From Chitinispirillaceae bacterium (GTDB lineage: Bacteria; Fibrobacterota; Chitinivibrionia; Chitinivibrionales; Chitinispirillaceae), in assembly GCA_016927235.1 (NCBI GenBank), contig JAFGNB010000343.1, positions 1 through 36,923 of the forward strand: 36,923 nucleotides of DNA, in the 5' to 3' direction. Below are positions 8,639 through 17,455 of the stretch, piece by piece; within the stretch, counting starts at the first letter, position 1, and the number at the start of each line of letters is the position of its first letter. Below the pieces are notes generated by a model, which was given only the letters and a program-made list of their open reading frames with translations, did no database searches and was not told the origin of the DNA. The translations under genes and the position numbers were made by a program.

Positions 8639-10642
8639 ATGGGGTGCCTGTTCAGATCGGCTTTTATCTTATGTGCCGCAATATCTTTTATCAGTGCGGA
8701 AAATCTCACGATCCATCTTTTGCATCCGTGGGCAAGCGAACCGGCCAGATTAGATCATCCTCTCAGAATTGTTTCTAGTGAACCCGGCTGGGACATGGGT
8801 TCGCCGATGACGGACGAAGGGTGCAACTGGTATCTCTATACGTTTCGTAACACGCCGCGCACTGATAACGGCCAGCGCATTGAGTTTGTAAGCTTCATCC
8901 CGACGCAAACGGATGAACGGGCCAACAGGAGAGACTACACGAGGGGGATAACCGGCACGCAGCTTTTCATGAACCAGATTTTCGGCAATCAACCCTCTAC
9001 CGTTACCGAGGTCTGGATGACGATTCCGGACATTACGCGGCCGCCCGTTTTGAGCTTTACCCCCCCGCCCAACAAAACCATCCATTTTTTAAAACCGTGG
9101 GATCTCGGCGCTCCGATCATACAACTGCAGGGCGGCGATACGCTGCGCATGACGATGGATACCGGTACAAGCCGCTGCGGGTGGTTTTCGTACCGTTTTT
9201 ACTGCGATTATTCGGATCTCAAAGTACGATTTGTTAATTCCCTGCTCGGGACGCTTTACTCTACCGGCGGCGGAGGCGACGGCAGTTACATGGATCTGGG
9301 CACCGAACTGGCGGAAAACGACAGCATCTGGATATTGCCCACACCGCAACCCGACGGCTCCGCGGCGATCCACCGGAGCTTTCCGGGGGTAACGGGAAGC
9401 TGCGGTTCTACGATACAAATCGGAGTGATCCTGCGCGACTGGGATACCTCCCATCCCGACTTCGGCAAATTCTGGGAGAAGCCCGAATGCCAGGGGCTCC
9501 ATCAAGGGCTGGTCCGGAAGCGACTGGGGGCTGACGGCAAACCCGTTCTGGCATCGGATCAACTCTGTATCAAAAGGTTCGATTGGTACGTCCGTCACAC
9601 TTTCCCTAACGGATACACCAATGAGCGGTGTTTTAACCTGGAACTGAAAACGAACGGCGAAGGCCTTTATGAGTACGACACCAGCGCTTTTTTTCCGTTA
9701 AGCGATTTTCACTACCTTGATTCCGCACAAACCATACCCAATCCTTTTCATGACGGGTGGGCGAATTGCAGCTTTTCCCTGGAGCTGTCGGCGAAATTCG
9801 AATACGTTCAGGGACAGAAGTTTTATTTTCGAGGCGATGACGATGTATGGGTCTTTATCGACAGCCAACTGGTCGTGGATATCGGAGGCATTCATAATCC
9901 TGAACCGGGCGAGGTCGACCTGGACACGCTTCACCTTATTCCGGGAGAAACCTACGATTTCAAGCTTTTTTTCGCGGAACGATTCTGCGGTGGTTCGAGT
10001 TTCCGGATAGTTACCTCGATCAAACTGCAGACCATCAGCAATCTTATCGCCTACAAGACGATTGATTCGCCGGGCATCCAACGATTCGATATGGTGCTAT
10101 TGAGAACCACCGACAATCTCACCTGCTTTTCCGGGGGGGCTGTCAAAGATACCATTAAAAACCCGATCGTTGATTTTTTTATCGAAGGTCCTTCCTTCAG
10201 CCGGCCCCAACAATTGCCGGAGGGAACCTCCTACGGCGGGATCACCATCGTCGGCGCCTCCACCGTGCTGCTCGACACGATGGCGATTTCCGGCCTTGTG
10301 CCGGGCGACTATCGAATATGCTACTATCTGCAAAGCGACCATTCCCAGGGCGGCGTTATTCCATTCAATGTTCCCGTCCTGCCCGTCGATCATTTCGACC
10401 TTCTTACCGACGCCATGACCCTTGACCCCGCGAAAGACGCGACGCTGGATTCCATTGTCATCGGTTATTTCGACTCCACCGCTCAACTCTATGCGGTGCT
10501 TCGCGATAAAAACGGTACGTATCTTAATCACGCGGCACTCCCCGCGTGGACCAGCCGCAACCCGGGAACGGTAACCGTCGCGCAATCCCCAACCGACCCG
10601 TCGCGCTGCATCATTACCAAGGCAGCCTCGGGAGTTACCTAG
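8639..10642 (+). CDS. Fibro-slime domain protein, N-terminal part (ends at in-frame TAG)
   Basis: The ATG at 8639 follows an AGAGGAGA ribosome site. Residues 1-20 are a signal peptide. Two related beta-rich modules follow, at about 22-130 and 146-235, each opening with a TIHxLxPW motif; they may be carbohydrate-binding. The fibro-slime domain spans about 258-465, shown by IGVILRDW, the FRGDDDVWVFID block, VDIGGIHN and the LFFAERFCGGSSF end. This domain is known from Fibrobacter surface proteins thought to act in adhesion to cellulose, and its FRGDDDVWVFID core resembles PA14-type folds. The remainder (about 470-667) looks like Ig or Big_2-like strands and stops in the middle of a strand at TAG 10640-10642. 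The next codons continue the same domain in the same frame, so this is probably part of a 1246-codon gene. Confidence 0.85.
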   Translation: MGCLFRSAFILCAAISFISAENLTIHLLHPWASEPARLDHPLRIVSSEPGWDMGSPMTDEGCNWYLYTFRNTPRTDNGQRIEFVSFIPTQTDERANRRDYTRGITGTQLFMNQIFGNQPSTVTEVWMTIPDITRPPVLSFTPPPNKTIHFLKPWDLGAPIIQLQGGDTLRMTMDTGTSRCGWFSYRFYCDYSDLKVRFVNSLLGTLYSTGGGGDGSYMDLGTELAENDSIWILPTPQPDGSAAIHRSFPGVTGSCGSTIQIGVILRDWDTSHPDFGKFWEKPECQGLHQGLVRKRLGADGKPVLASDQLCIKRFDWYVRHTFPNGYTNERCFNLELKTNGEGLYEYDTSAFFPLSDFHYLDSAQTIPNPFHDGWANCSFSLELSAKFEYVQGQKFYFRGDDDVWVFIDSQLVVDIGGIHNPEPGEVDLDTLHLIPGETYDFKLFFAERFCGGSSFRIVTSIKLQTISNLIAYKTIDSPGIQRFDMVLLRTTDNLTCFSGGAVKDTIKNPIVDFFIEGPSFSRPQQLPEGTSYGGITIVGASTVLLDTMAISGLVPGDYRICYYLQSDHSQGGVIPFNVPVLPVDHFDLLTDAMTLDPAKDATLDSIVIGYFDSTAQLYAVLRDKNGTYLNHAALPAWTSRNPGTVTVAQSPTDPSRCIITKAASGVT

Positions 10643-12379
10643 GTGGTTGTCAGCGACCCCGCCGGGAACATCAAACCCGATTCGGTTAAGGTTATAGCCA
10701 TGGTTCTTCCCACGTATCCGGTGATTGTTTCTGCAATCATGCTCGATACCAACGCCGACATTATTCCCGATATGTTCAGCATAACCCTTAACGATACGTT
10801 TCAAACGGACCAGCGCCTTGATTCGATAATCATTTCCTACAATGGTAACGACTATGTCGTACCGGCCGCCGACGTACTGCTTAACGGCACGGTCATCACG
10901 ATCCCGTTCCGGACGCTCAGCGGAACCGACGGTAGTCCTACCGGTCAAGTGGCTCTCTGTCTTACGACCGAGACCGGTTCGCCGCGTTCCACCAACACTT
11001 TCACCGACGGTGTCTCGCCGGCGATTATCGCCGCCGATGTGCTGGAAAACGAAGGAGCGGATCCCGATGTGCTTTTCATCACCTTTTCCGAACCGGTCGT
11101 TACGGGAACCATTTTCGGCCGTCAGCTGCTGCGCATCAAACAGAGCACCGGCGATACGGCGGCGCTGACCGTCACCCAGGTACTTGCCCGGGTCAATGAC
11201 TCGACGTTCACCGTGCAGATCGTTCCGTCGGAAGGGCAGGTGAAGGTAACCGTCGGCGACCGTCTCCGGTTGATTCCGGGAAGTGCCGGCGGCACGCTTT
11301 CGGACCTCAGCGAAAACAGGGCGCACGACCTGAACCGGTCGGTAGAGATAGGATTCAGGCCGGGTGCGGCCTCTATCGCCGGTTCATGGTATCTCGATGT
11401 CAATGCCGACGGCATTATCGACCAGGTACGGGTGAAGTTCAAGCGCGCGGTTGAACAATCGGAGATCGATACAATCAGCGTGCGGCGGAACACGAATCGT
11501 TTCAGGATACCGTTCTCATCATGTACCCGGTTGACCGATTCAATTTACATAATCCATGTCGGCGACGCCATGGCAGGCCTCAAAACCCTCACCACGGGCG
11601 GCGTCATGTATGTTACGGTCGAGTATCAGGCCTTTTCGGGCGTTTTACGCAACTCGACGGCAGTTGACAGCGCGGCGCCGGTGATCGTATCCGCCACGCT
11701 GCTTCCCGGATCGTTCACGCAAACGGGCGAGCGAGAAAAGGATTTCCTGTCGGTTACCTTTTCGGAGGGAATACCGCATTTCGGCCTGTCGCCCTTTCTT
11801 CTGTCGACGAAAAAAGACGGAACGCGGTACAGCTTTACGCTTGAGTTTCTCGGCGAAACCGGCCCCGGAGTGCATTCATACCGCTTCACGGTGCTTTCAA
11901 CCTTTCCGGCGCTTCCCTTCGCCTCCGCCGGGGATACGATCTGGATCGACCCCTCGGCGGATGTCGGCGACAGCGGCGGCGTCGTCCAATCGAATCCGCT
12001 CAACCGCAGGGCGCTTCTCCAGGTCGAATGGCCGAAGGCGGAGTGGAACCTCAGGATTTCATCGAACCCGTTTACACGCAACACTCCGATAACGGGGCAG
12101 ACGTTCGGCAGCGGGGTCGGAATTGCCATCGTCCTGACGCCGACGGCGCCTTTCGACGAGGCGCGGGTCAGGGCGAAGATTACGATCTACGATGCGGTCG
12201 GCAACGTTGTGAAACAATCGGATTTCACCCCTTTCAACAACGGATTCAGAGCGGTATGGAGGGGGGAAAACCGCAAAGGGAGGTATGTAGGGGTCGGGAC
12301 GTATCTTGCGGTCGTCAGGATAGACGACGACAATAACCGCCAGTTCATTCAGACCAGGAAAATAGGTTTCATGCGGTAA
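10643..12379 (+). CDS. Fibro-slime protein, C-terminal part: Ig-like modules and FlgD-like tail
   Basis: These 578 codons follow the amber codon in frame; the GTG at 10643 is only a formal start. The first about 20 residues finish the interrupted Ig-like domain. Then come three repeated beta-rich modules of the kind found in large Fibrobacter surface proteins, each opening with a pattern like LDTNADxxPD or LDVNADGIID and including ITFSEPV or VTFSEGI (about residues 25-340 and beyond). The last about 75 residues form a FlgD-like Ig tail (ITIYDAVGNVV, VWRGENRKG, VGTYLAVVRI, ending in TRKIGFMR). Similar tails occur on the neighbouring secreted enzymes and resemble type IX secretion sorting domains. 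If the amber codon is real and not read through, this half is probably not expressed, or not exported. Confidence 0.6.
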   Translation: MVVSDPAGNIKPDSVKVIAMVLPTYPVIVSAIMLDTNADIIPDMFSITLNDTFQTDQRLDSIIISYNGNDYVVPAADVLLNGTVITIPFRTLSGTDGSPTGQVALCLTTETGSPRSTNTFTDGVSPAIIAADVLENEGADPDVLFITFSEPVVTGTIFGRQLLRIKQSTGDTAALTVTQVLARVNDSTFTVQIVPSEGQVKVTVGDRLRLIPGSAGGTLSDLSENRAHDLNRSVEIGFRPGAASIAGSWYLDVNADGIIDQVRVKFKRAVEQSEIDTISVRRNTNRFRIPFSSCTRLTDSIYIIHVGDAMAGLKTLTTGGVMYVTVEYQAFSGVLRNSTAVDSAAPVIVSATLLPGSFTQTGEREKDFLSVTFSEGIPHFGLSPFLLSTKKDGTRYSFTLEFLGETGPGVHSYRFTVLSTFPALPFASAGDTIWIDPSADVGDSGGVVQSNPLNRRALLQVEWPKAEWNLRISSNPFTRNTPITGQTFGSGVGIAIVLTPTAPFDEARVRAKITIYDAVGNVVKQSDFTPFNNGFRAVWRGENRKGRYVGVGTYLAVVRIDDDNNRQFIQTRKIGFMR

Positions 12380-12425
12380 CCAGGCACACGTTACCGGTTG
12401 TTGATAAACGGTTCGTCGCTGCGAC

Positions 12426-12441
12426 CGTTCTCCGGAGAACG
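12426..12441. repeat. 16-bp perfect palindrome between convergent genes
   Basis: CGTTCTCCGGAGAACG is a perfect palindrome in the 85-base gap between the ends of the fibro-slime gene and the GH30 gene, which face each other. The place suits a bidirectional transcription stop, but there is no T run on either side. It could equally be a chance palindrome. Confidence 0.25.
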
Positions 12442-12464
12442 CCACCGCCTGTCTCCCGGCGCTG

Positions 12465-14099
12465 TTACGGAAGGGCAACCTGCAGTGTCTCCGTCGCGCC
12501 GCCCGACACGATTTTGACAAAGTAGATAGTGCCGGCAAACGGACCCGTGAAGGTGCACGGGGGAGCGCCCGATGCGCTGTTGTAACTGCGCGACCGGGCC
12601 ACCTGCCTTCCTGCCATGTCGAACAACGAGACAATACCGTGCCGCCGGCAATCCCGGAACGAAACGCTGATTGCACCGTGGGATGCGGATACGGAAAACG
12701 GCGACTTCACGGCAATCGGGCCGGCCTTTTCAGAATGCACGCCGACCGTCTGAATTTTCCACACATTAACACTCGTGATCGAGCCGCCGTCGAGATTGAT
12801 GACGGGTCTGGTTTTCCCGAAGCCGGCGATGCGCGCATATTTTTTCGACTGTTCCGAGCCGCTGCTGCGCGTGGTCTGGAACACCTCACCCGTGTCGATC
12901 GATTCGGGTATTCCCTTCAGAGTGAGTGTGGCGGCGTTGCCGGTATTGATGACCACCACCGCCATCGAGTCGTTGTTCGTATTTGCATATGCCGACACCA
13001 TCAGCGATCCGCCGCTCGCGCCGATGCGTTTCCAGCCGCGGCGGATGGATTTCGAGAAATGCTTGAAGGCGTAGTAGATGGGCCGGGTCACATAGGTGTT
13101 GTTGATCGTATCCTGACTGAAGAAACAGTGGGTCGACGCCTCTTTATACGCCACCGCAAAGAGAAGATACATGGAGAGCTCCTCCTCCACCAGCGCATTC
13201 TGAATCAACTGAACGTGATCGAACCATGTCTGGACCCTTCCGTTCCATTCTGCTCCCTCATTGATAAGATATTCGGTCTGATATCTCGGCTTCGAAGCGT
13301 AGCTCTGTTTGACTCTCCGCATGCTGGCCACGTCGGCTCCATTGTAGAAATGGTGGCAGACCGCGGCAATTTGAGACTTATCAATGGCCGACAGGTAATT
13401 ATCGAGGGAATAGTTGACACCTGACGGGCCGGTCATATCGGGCCCGATCAGAGGAATTCCGAGTGAACTGACCTTTTTATAGACCGCATCGAGCGCCTTG
13501 GCGTACGAGGCGATGGTTCCCGATTCATTCGGCGCCAGACAGCACCCCTCCCATTCCGCCGGCCAGTCGGGTTCATTTTGAATGCTGACCCAGTGCAGCT
13601 TCACTCCTTTATCCAGAAAATCCTTGATGGAGTTATACCAGTAGTCGGCGTACTCATTATAGACGAATTGGTCGTTCACCTTCTTCAGGGACATTTTCGT
13701 TCCGTCAACGACACCCGCAATGGTATCGTTCTGTTTCAAATAATTCGGCGGCGACCAGGAGGCCATGAATACCTTGACGTCAGGATATTTCTCCTGAATA
13801 TCCTTCATCATGTTGACCTCAGTGGCATTGCCGTTCTCCGCCACTGCCGAATCGTAGTAGTTGATGATCCTCACGACATTGCATCCCGCCTTATCGAAGA
13901 TCGAGTCGTAGAGTTCATCCTGGTACGGACGGTCGTACGGATAGACTCTGAACATGAGTCCGCCGCCGAAACCTTCGATGGTCTGATACTTCGTCCCCGG
14001 AGTGAGGGTCACCTCCACCGCTCCGGATTCCGCCGTAAACAAAACAACCAGGCCGCATCCCGCGATCAATGATAGAAACCAAGGCCTCTTTTTTCCCAT
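12465..14099 (-). CDS. Secreted glycoside hydrolase family 30 enzyme (glucuronoxylanase-like)
   Basis: The 544-residue protein starts at ATG 14099, which has an AGGGGAG ribosome site; a TTG thirty bases upstream is in frame but lacks one. A signal peptide covers about residues 1-27. The (beta/alpha)8 catalytic domain begins at QTIEGFGGG. The predicted acid/base is E176 in WVSIQNEPDW and the nucleophile is E276 in RYQTEYLINEG, as in clan GH-A. The overall pattern is closest to bacterial GH30 glucuronoxylan hydrolases, with the side beta-domain at about 360-450. The last about 80 residues (VSLFDMAGRQVA, GTIYFVKIVSGG) look like a type IX secretion C-terminal domain. The enzyme is therefore expected outside the cell or on its surface, cutting xylan main chains. 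Subfamily and substrate are inferred; a beta-glucanase role is possible. Confidence 0.88.
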   Translation of the reverse strand: MGKKRPWFLSLIAGCGLVVLFTAESGAVEVTLTPGTKYQTIEGFGGGLMFRVYPYDRPYQDELYDSIFDKAGCNVVRIINYYDSAVAENGNATEVNMMKDIQEKYPDVKVFMASWSPPNYLKQNDTIAGVVDGTKMSLKKVNDQFVYNEYADYWYNSIKDFLDKGVKLHWVSIQNEPDWPAEWEGCCLAPNESGTIASYAKALDAVYKKVSSLGIPLIGPDMTGPSGVNYSLDNYLSAIDKSQIAAVCHHFYNGADVASMRRVKQSYASKPRYQTEYLINEGAEWNGRVQTWFDHVQLIQNALVEEELSMYLLFAVAYKEASTHCFFSQDTINNTYVTRPIYYAFKHFSKSIRRGWKRIGASGGSLMVSAYANTNNDSMAVVVINTGNAATLTLKGIPESIDTGEVFQTTRSSGSEQSKKYARIAGFGKTRPVINLDGGSITSVNVWKIQTVGVHSEKAGPIAVKSPFSVSASHGAISVSFRDCRRHGIVSLFDMAGRQVARSRSYNSASGAPPCTFTGPFAGTIYFVKIVSGGATETLQVALP

Positions 14100-14646
14100 T
14101 GTAACTCCCCTGATGAATAAGCGGTTCAAAAACGATTCCTGCCCATAAGAATTCCAATACTAATAAAAATAGCAACGGATCACTGCCAATGCCATCCGGT
14201 GTGCCGGCAGCACAGGTTTAAATCGGCATCTTATAAAATCCGGTTTTACCTGCATTCAGGGAGCAAAGAGAGGCGGCTATTTTCACTATTTGCGGTTAAA
14301 TTGCACTAGCTTTGATTTAAAAATATATCAAATGGTGGAATGGGGTTAATTAATATCCGTTGTTTCTAAAAAAAGGTTTGAATATTTTATTGAAGGTTGT
14401 AAACCCGTGTTAAGGGACGTTATCCACCTGTGAAACAATGACGTGTCCGGGAAGATATGGATTCTGTACATACCAGAGCGGCTTCTGTTATATCCTGACA
14501 TTAAATCGTATATATATAAATATTGAATATGGAAGTACCCGGAAACGATAGCTATATTACAAATAGAGGAAAAATCAGCTTTCAAACGACCAGAAAGAAA
14601 TGGAACACTATATATGGAAACGGATTTCCGGGCTTAAGGAGGGAAT
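14100..14646. other. AT-rich divergent intergenic region
   Basis: This region of about 550 bases separates the GH30 gene (minus) from the first GH116 gene (plus) and should hold both promoters. A possible plus-strand promoter is CTGACA at 14495-14500 followed after 16 bases by TAAATA, about 125 bases before the GH116 start, but the -10 match is poor and it is not claimed as a feature. No small gene with a ribosome site, no RNA gene and no clear operator was found. Confidence 0.45.
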
Positions 14647-17367
14647 ATGTTTGATCGTAGGGAAGGTTCTTTTCTCTGCTTCACGCTCTGTTTTGCGGGA
14701 TCCGTATGGGCTTTGGCGGGGACGACGGGAACTCCACTCGGGGGTATTGGTACTGGTTACCTGGTGTATAATGCAAAAACAGGACTGATCGCAGCCGTAA
14801 CAAAGGTTATGCCGGCCGCATCAACCGATGAGAGTGAATTTAATAAACACACATCGTCATCATGCGGATTGCATTTTTATGTGAAAAACGGCGAAACGGT
14901 ATCCTTTAAAGAAAAAGCCACAACAAATGAGGAAAATGCCGTGGTTCCGGTCTATGCGGCTCATTATCCCGCCGTCGAAGGCGTTGCCTTTATTGACACG
15001 TCATATGGCCCGATAGTCTCGGGTTTGGCATACGATAAAATGGCCCATTCCCCAATGGCATTTTTTGATGTTTGCGCTACAAACACGAATTCTTCAGATT
15101 GCGAGGTTGCAGTCGCCCTCGAGTTCTCCAACGTATCGACTCAAAATAAAAATCTCCTCGGCGGGGCGGATGTAGGTACATCAGATGGCGACAATGCCAT
15201 TTCATGGAATGGCGATAATACCATTGGATCCGGGTACATGATGGCCGGTTGTGAAAACAGCTCAGCGACATTCTCTTCCGGTGCAAAGGGTACATTTACT
15301 GCAACGGGAACGCTGGCAAGCGGTTCCGGTAACCTTGTTGCCGCAAAGTGTGTTATACCTGCCGGTGGTTCCACACGTTTCCGGTTTGTAATTGCATGGT
15401 GGAGTCGCTGGGTACTCACCCCTCCGAGCGCCATAAAACCGGGTGAAGAGGACCACTGGTATCATAATTTCTATGCCAACGCCAAAGAAGTTGCAACCTA
15501 TGGAATGCAGAACTACGAACTGATTCGTACCGGAGCAACGGGCATCGTCAAACGTACCATGGCATCCAACTTCCCCGAATGGTACAAAGAACGTCTGTTG
15601 AACAATTTATATCCTCTTATCCATAATTCGGTTTCAGCAAAAGACGGACGTACCGGATACTGGGAAGGCCAATACGCGATCATCGGCACGATCGATCAGA
15701 ATGAACACGCCGGATTATGGTATGCATTCAACTGGCCGCAGAATCAGTGGCGCGAGCTCCAATTCTGGGCACGTTCTTCACATAAAGCCGATGAAGGAGA
15801 TCTCCTGGGGCAGATTCACCACGATTTCAACGGTACGACGAGCTTAAGTACATGGGATTATTCCAATACCGATATTAACCGCTTCCTGTATCCCTGGGAC
15901 AATTCAACACATCCTGATTACTCTTATCAGTCAAATACAACAAACTGGATGGATCTGAACTGTATGTTCCTTTTCAAGGCATATGAACTTACGCTGGCAA
16001 CAGGAAATAAAGATTCACTCTCGGCCTACTGGCCGTATATAAAAAATACGGCAAACCGTATCATCGTTTTCTGCACACCAGGTACTCACTTGCCGACCAC
16101 CAGCCTGAGTTCCTATGATTCACCCAGTGCACAAAACTATACCTACCCAAGTGCGGTAGCATTGACTGCCTGGTATGCGGTTGCTGAAATGGCAAAATGG
16201 CTCGGGGATGCTGAAACCGAAAAAAAATATAGCGATTGGTACACTGCTGCACGGGCAGACTTCGCCGCTACCTATGCAAATCTTTCCAGCTTTGGAAACG
16301 CCGGAGACCAGAACCATCCCGAAGGAGATGTGGCAGGGTACAGCTGGGCCCGCTATTTCGGTTTTCCTGCAAATATCGATTCGATGAACATTGTGAAAGG
16401 GTGCGATAACCTGTGGAATAAATACAGCGGCCTTTCCGGCGTGTCCAGACTTGGACTCTGGCATTTCTACCAGTTTGACCATTTCGGCGGTGCACTCACT
16501 GCAATCGGACAAGCCGACAAAGCGCTTGAAGTTCACAAATGGGATTATGAGTATTTTCATCAAGCATCGCCGGCATTCGTTTTCTGGCAGGACCTCTGGA
16601 ATTCCAATACCGTTTACAGAAGTTATGGTACCGCTCCTACCGTATGGCGTTCGCATTTCCAGTTTACCGGAACGCTGGTCGACAATGCAAATAACCGCCT
16701 CTGGATCAGGCCTTCGATTCCGGCATCGATGAATAAAACTATAGCAAACGCGCCAATTGTTAATCCGAACGGCTGGGGAACGCTTCATTATACCGACAGC
16801 ACGGTTTCCGTCGGCACCAGCACCAGGACTCAATCCATGACGGTGACGTTCGATTCACTGATCACCATCAAAGAAATTGTATTGAAGAACAATACAACCG
16901 TCGAGAATCCCGGGATTTTCATTATGAATGACGGAGTGAGAATAGAGGGGTCGACGGCTGCCCTGGAAGGATCAGGATTTGAGAAGAATATCCGCATTAC
17001 GCTTCCGTCACCCATCCAGGTCGGGCCTGCGGGCCTGGTTATCCAGGTGTTCAACGGCGACGTTTCAGTATACAACAGTAGATTCAGCAGCCTGAGAAGT
17101 CCGCCGGCTCTTACCGGCGCTCGAATCGGCAAGGGCATAAGCATCGGTTACTCGGTTCCCGTTCCCGGAGTTGCGACCCTTGATGTACTCCTGTTGAACG
17201 GCGCAAAAATCGGAACGATTTTAAAAGGTCCGGTCACAGCCGGTTCTCATTCCTTCATCTGGAACGGAACCACATTGCAGGGGACCAGGGTCAATCCGAA
17301 CCTTGCGATACTGAGATTGACCTGCGCCGGCGGTTCAATTTCAAGAACGGTCTTTATTACGCAATAA
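14647..17367 (+). CDS. Secreted GH116 family glycosidase, copy 1
   Basis: The 906-residue protein starts at ATG 14647 after AAGGAGGG. A signal peptide covers about residues 1-24. The GH116 N-terminal beta-domain opens with GTPLGGIGTGYL, matching the family's GxPLGGIGxG signature (the same family as human GBA2). The helical (alpha/alpha)6 catalytic domain covers about 300-690. By recall of Thermoanaerobacterium GH116, the likely nucleophile is E340 in GYWEGQYAIIGT and the acid/base is D561 in EGDVAGYSWARYFG. GH116 enzymes are retaining beta-glucosidases or beta-xylosidases; the substrate here is not fixed. Residues about 825-906 form a FlgD-like tail (LDVLLLNGAKIG, FIWNGTTLQG, AILRLTCAGG, TVFITQ), so the enzyme is expected outside the cell. 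A paralogue lies at 18868-21600, with an outer-membrane barrel gene between them. Confidence 0.88.
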   Translation: MFDRREGSFLCFTLCFAGSVWALAGTTGTPLGGIGTGYLVYNAKTGLIAAVTKVMPAASTDESEFNKHTSSSCGLHFYVKNGETVSFKEKATTNEENAVVPVYAAHYPAVEGVAFIDTSYGPIVSGLAYDKMAHSPMAFFDVCATNTNSSDCEVAVALEFSNVSTQNKNLLGGADVGTSDGDNAISWNGDNTIGSGYMMAGCENSSATFSSGAKGTFTATGTLASGSGNLVAAKCVIPAGGSTRFRFVIAWWSRWVLTPPSAIKPGEEDHWYHNFYANAKEVATYGMQNYELIRTGATGIVKRTMASNFPEWYKERLLNNLYPLIHNSVSAKDGRTGYWEGQYAIIGTIDQNEHAGLWYAFNWPQNQWRELQFWARSSHKADEGDLLGQIHHDFNGTTSLSTWDYSNTDINRFLYPWDNSTHPDYSYQSNTTNWMDLNCMFLFKAYELTLATGNKDSLSAYWPYIKNTANRIIVFCTPGTHLPTTSLSSYDSPSAQNYTYPSAVALTAWYAVAEMAKWLGDAETEKKYSDWYTAARADFAATYANLSSFGNAGDQNHPEGDVAGYSWARYFGFPANIDSMNIVKGCDNLWNKYSGLSGVSRLGLWHFYQFDHFGGALTAIGQADKALEVHKWDYEYFHQASPAFVFWQDLWNSNTVYRSYGTAPTVWRSHFQFTGTLVDNANNRLWIRPSIPASMNKTIANAPIVNPNGWGTLHYTDSTVSVGTSTRTQSMTVTFDSLITIKEIVLKNNTTVENPGIFIMNDGVRIEGSTAALEGSGFEKNIRITLPSPIQVGPAGLVIQVFNGDVSVYNSRFSSLRSPPALTGARIGKGISIGYSVPVPGVATLDVLLLNGAKIGTILKGPVTAGSHSFIWNGTTLQGTRVNPNLAILRLTCAGGSISRTVFITQ

Positions 17368-17368
17368 A

Positions 17369-17392
17369 CATGGATCCGCCGGATATTCCATG
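17369..17392 (+). other. Possible mRNA hairpin between GH116 and barrel gene
   Basis: CATGG/CCATG and, inside it, ATCCG/CGGAT form a nested stem directly after the GH116 stop codon. A second small stem (TGTGT/ACACA around a five-A loop) follows at 17391-17405. There is no T run, so these may act as an attenuating or stabilising structure between the two genes of a possible operon, not as a full terminator. Confidence 0.3.
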
Positions 17393-17455
17393 TGTAAAAA
17401 ACACACGGGATACCTGGGGGGACTTTCCATCAACAGGTAAGGAGTGAATAATTAT

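Larger units (their letters stand above)
8639..12379 (+). pseudogene. Whole fibro-slime gene interrupted by one amber codon
   Basis: The frame is continuous from 8639 to 12379 except for a single TAG at 10640-10642. The stop falls inside an Ig-like domain whose last strands (VVVSDPAGN, then DSVKVIAMV) are encoded directly after it. There is no ribosome site for the second part, and a second protein would lack a signal peptide. The possible readings are a recent nonsense mutation, a sequencing error (for example TGG or CAG read as TAG), or translational readthrough. The sequence cannot decide between them. Composition looks alike on both sides, which fits one original gene. Confidence 0.6.

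Noticed and set aside
10097-11326. 409-residue open frame antisense to the fibro-slime gene, spanning the amber codon
   Set aside because: Long antisense frames are common in GC-rich coding DNA. The translated product is Arg/Gly/Asp-rich without domains, and the sense strand has clear domains on both sides.
12639-13424. 261-residue open frame on the plus strand
   Set aside because: Antisense to the GH30 gene, which has both catalytic glutamates in place.
14346-14585. 79-residue open frame on the minus strand upstream of GH116 copy 1
   Set aside because: No ATG start and no ribosome site at its beginning, low-complexity content and no family match.
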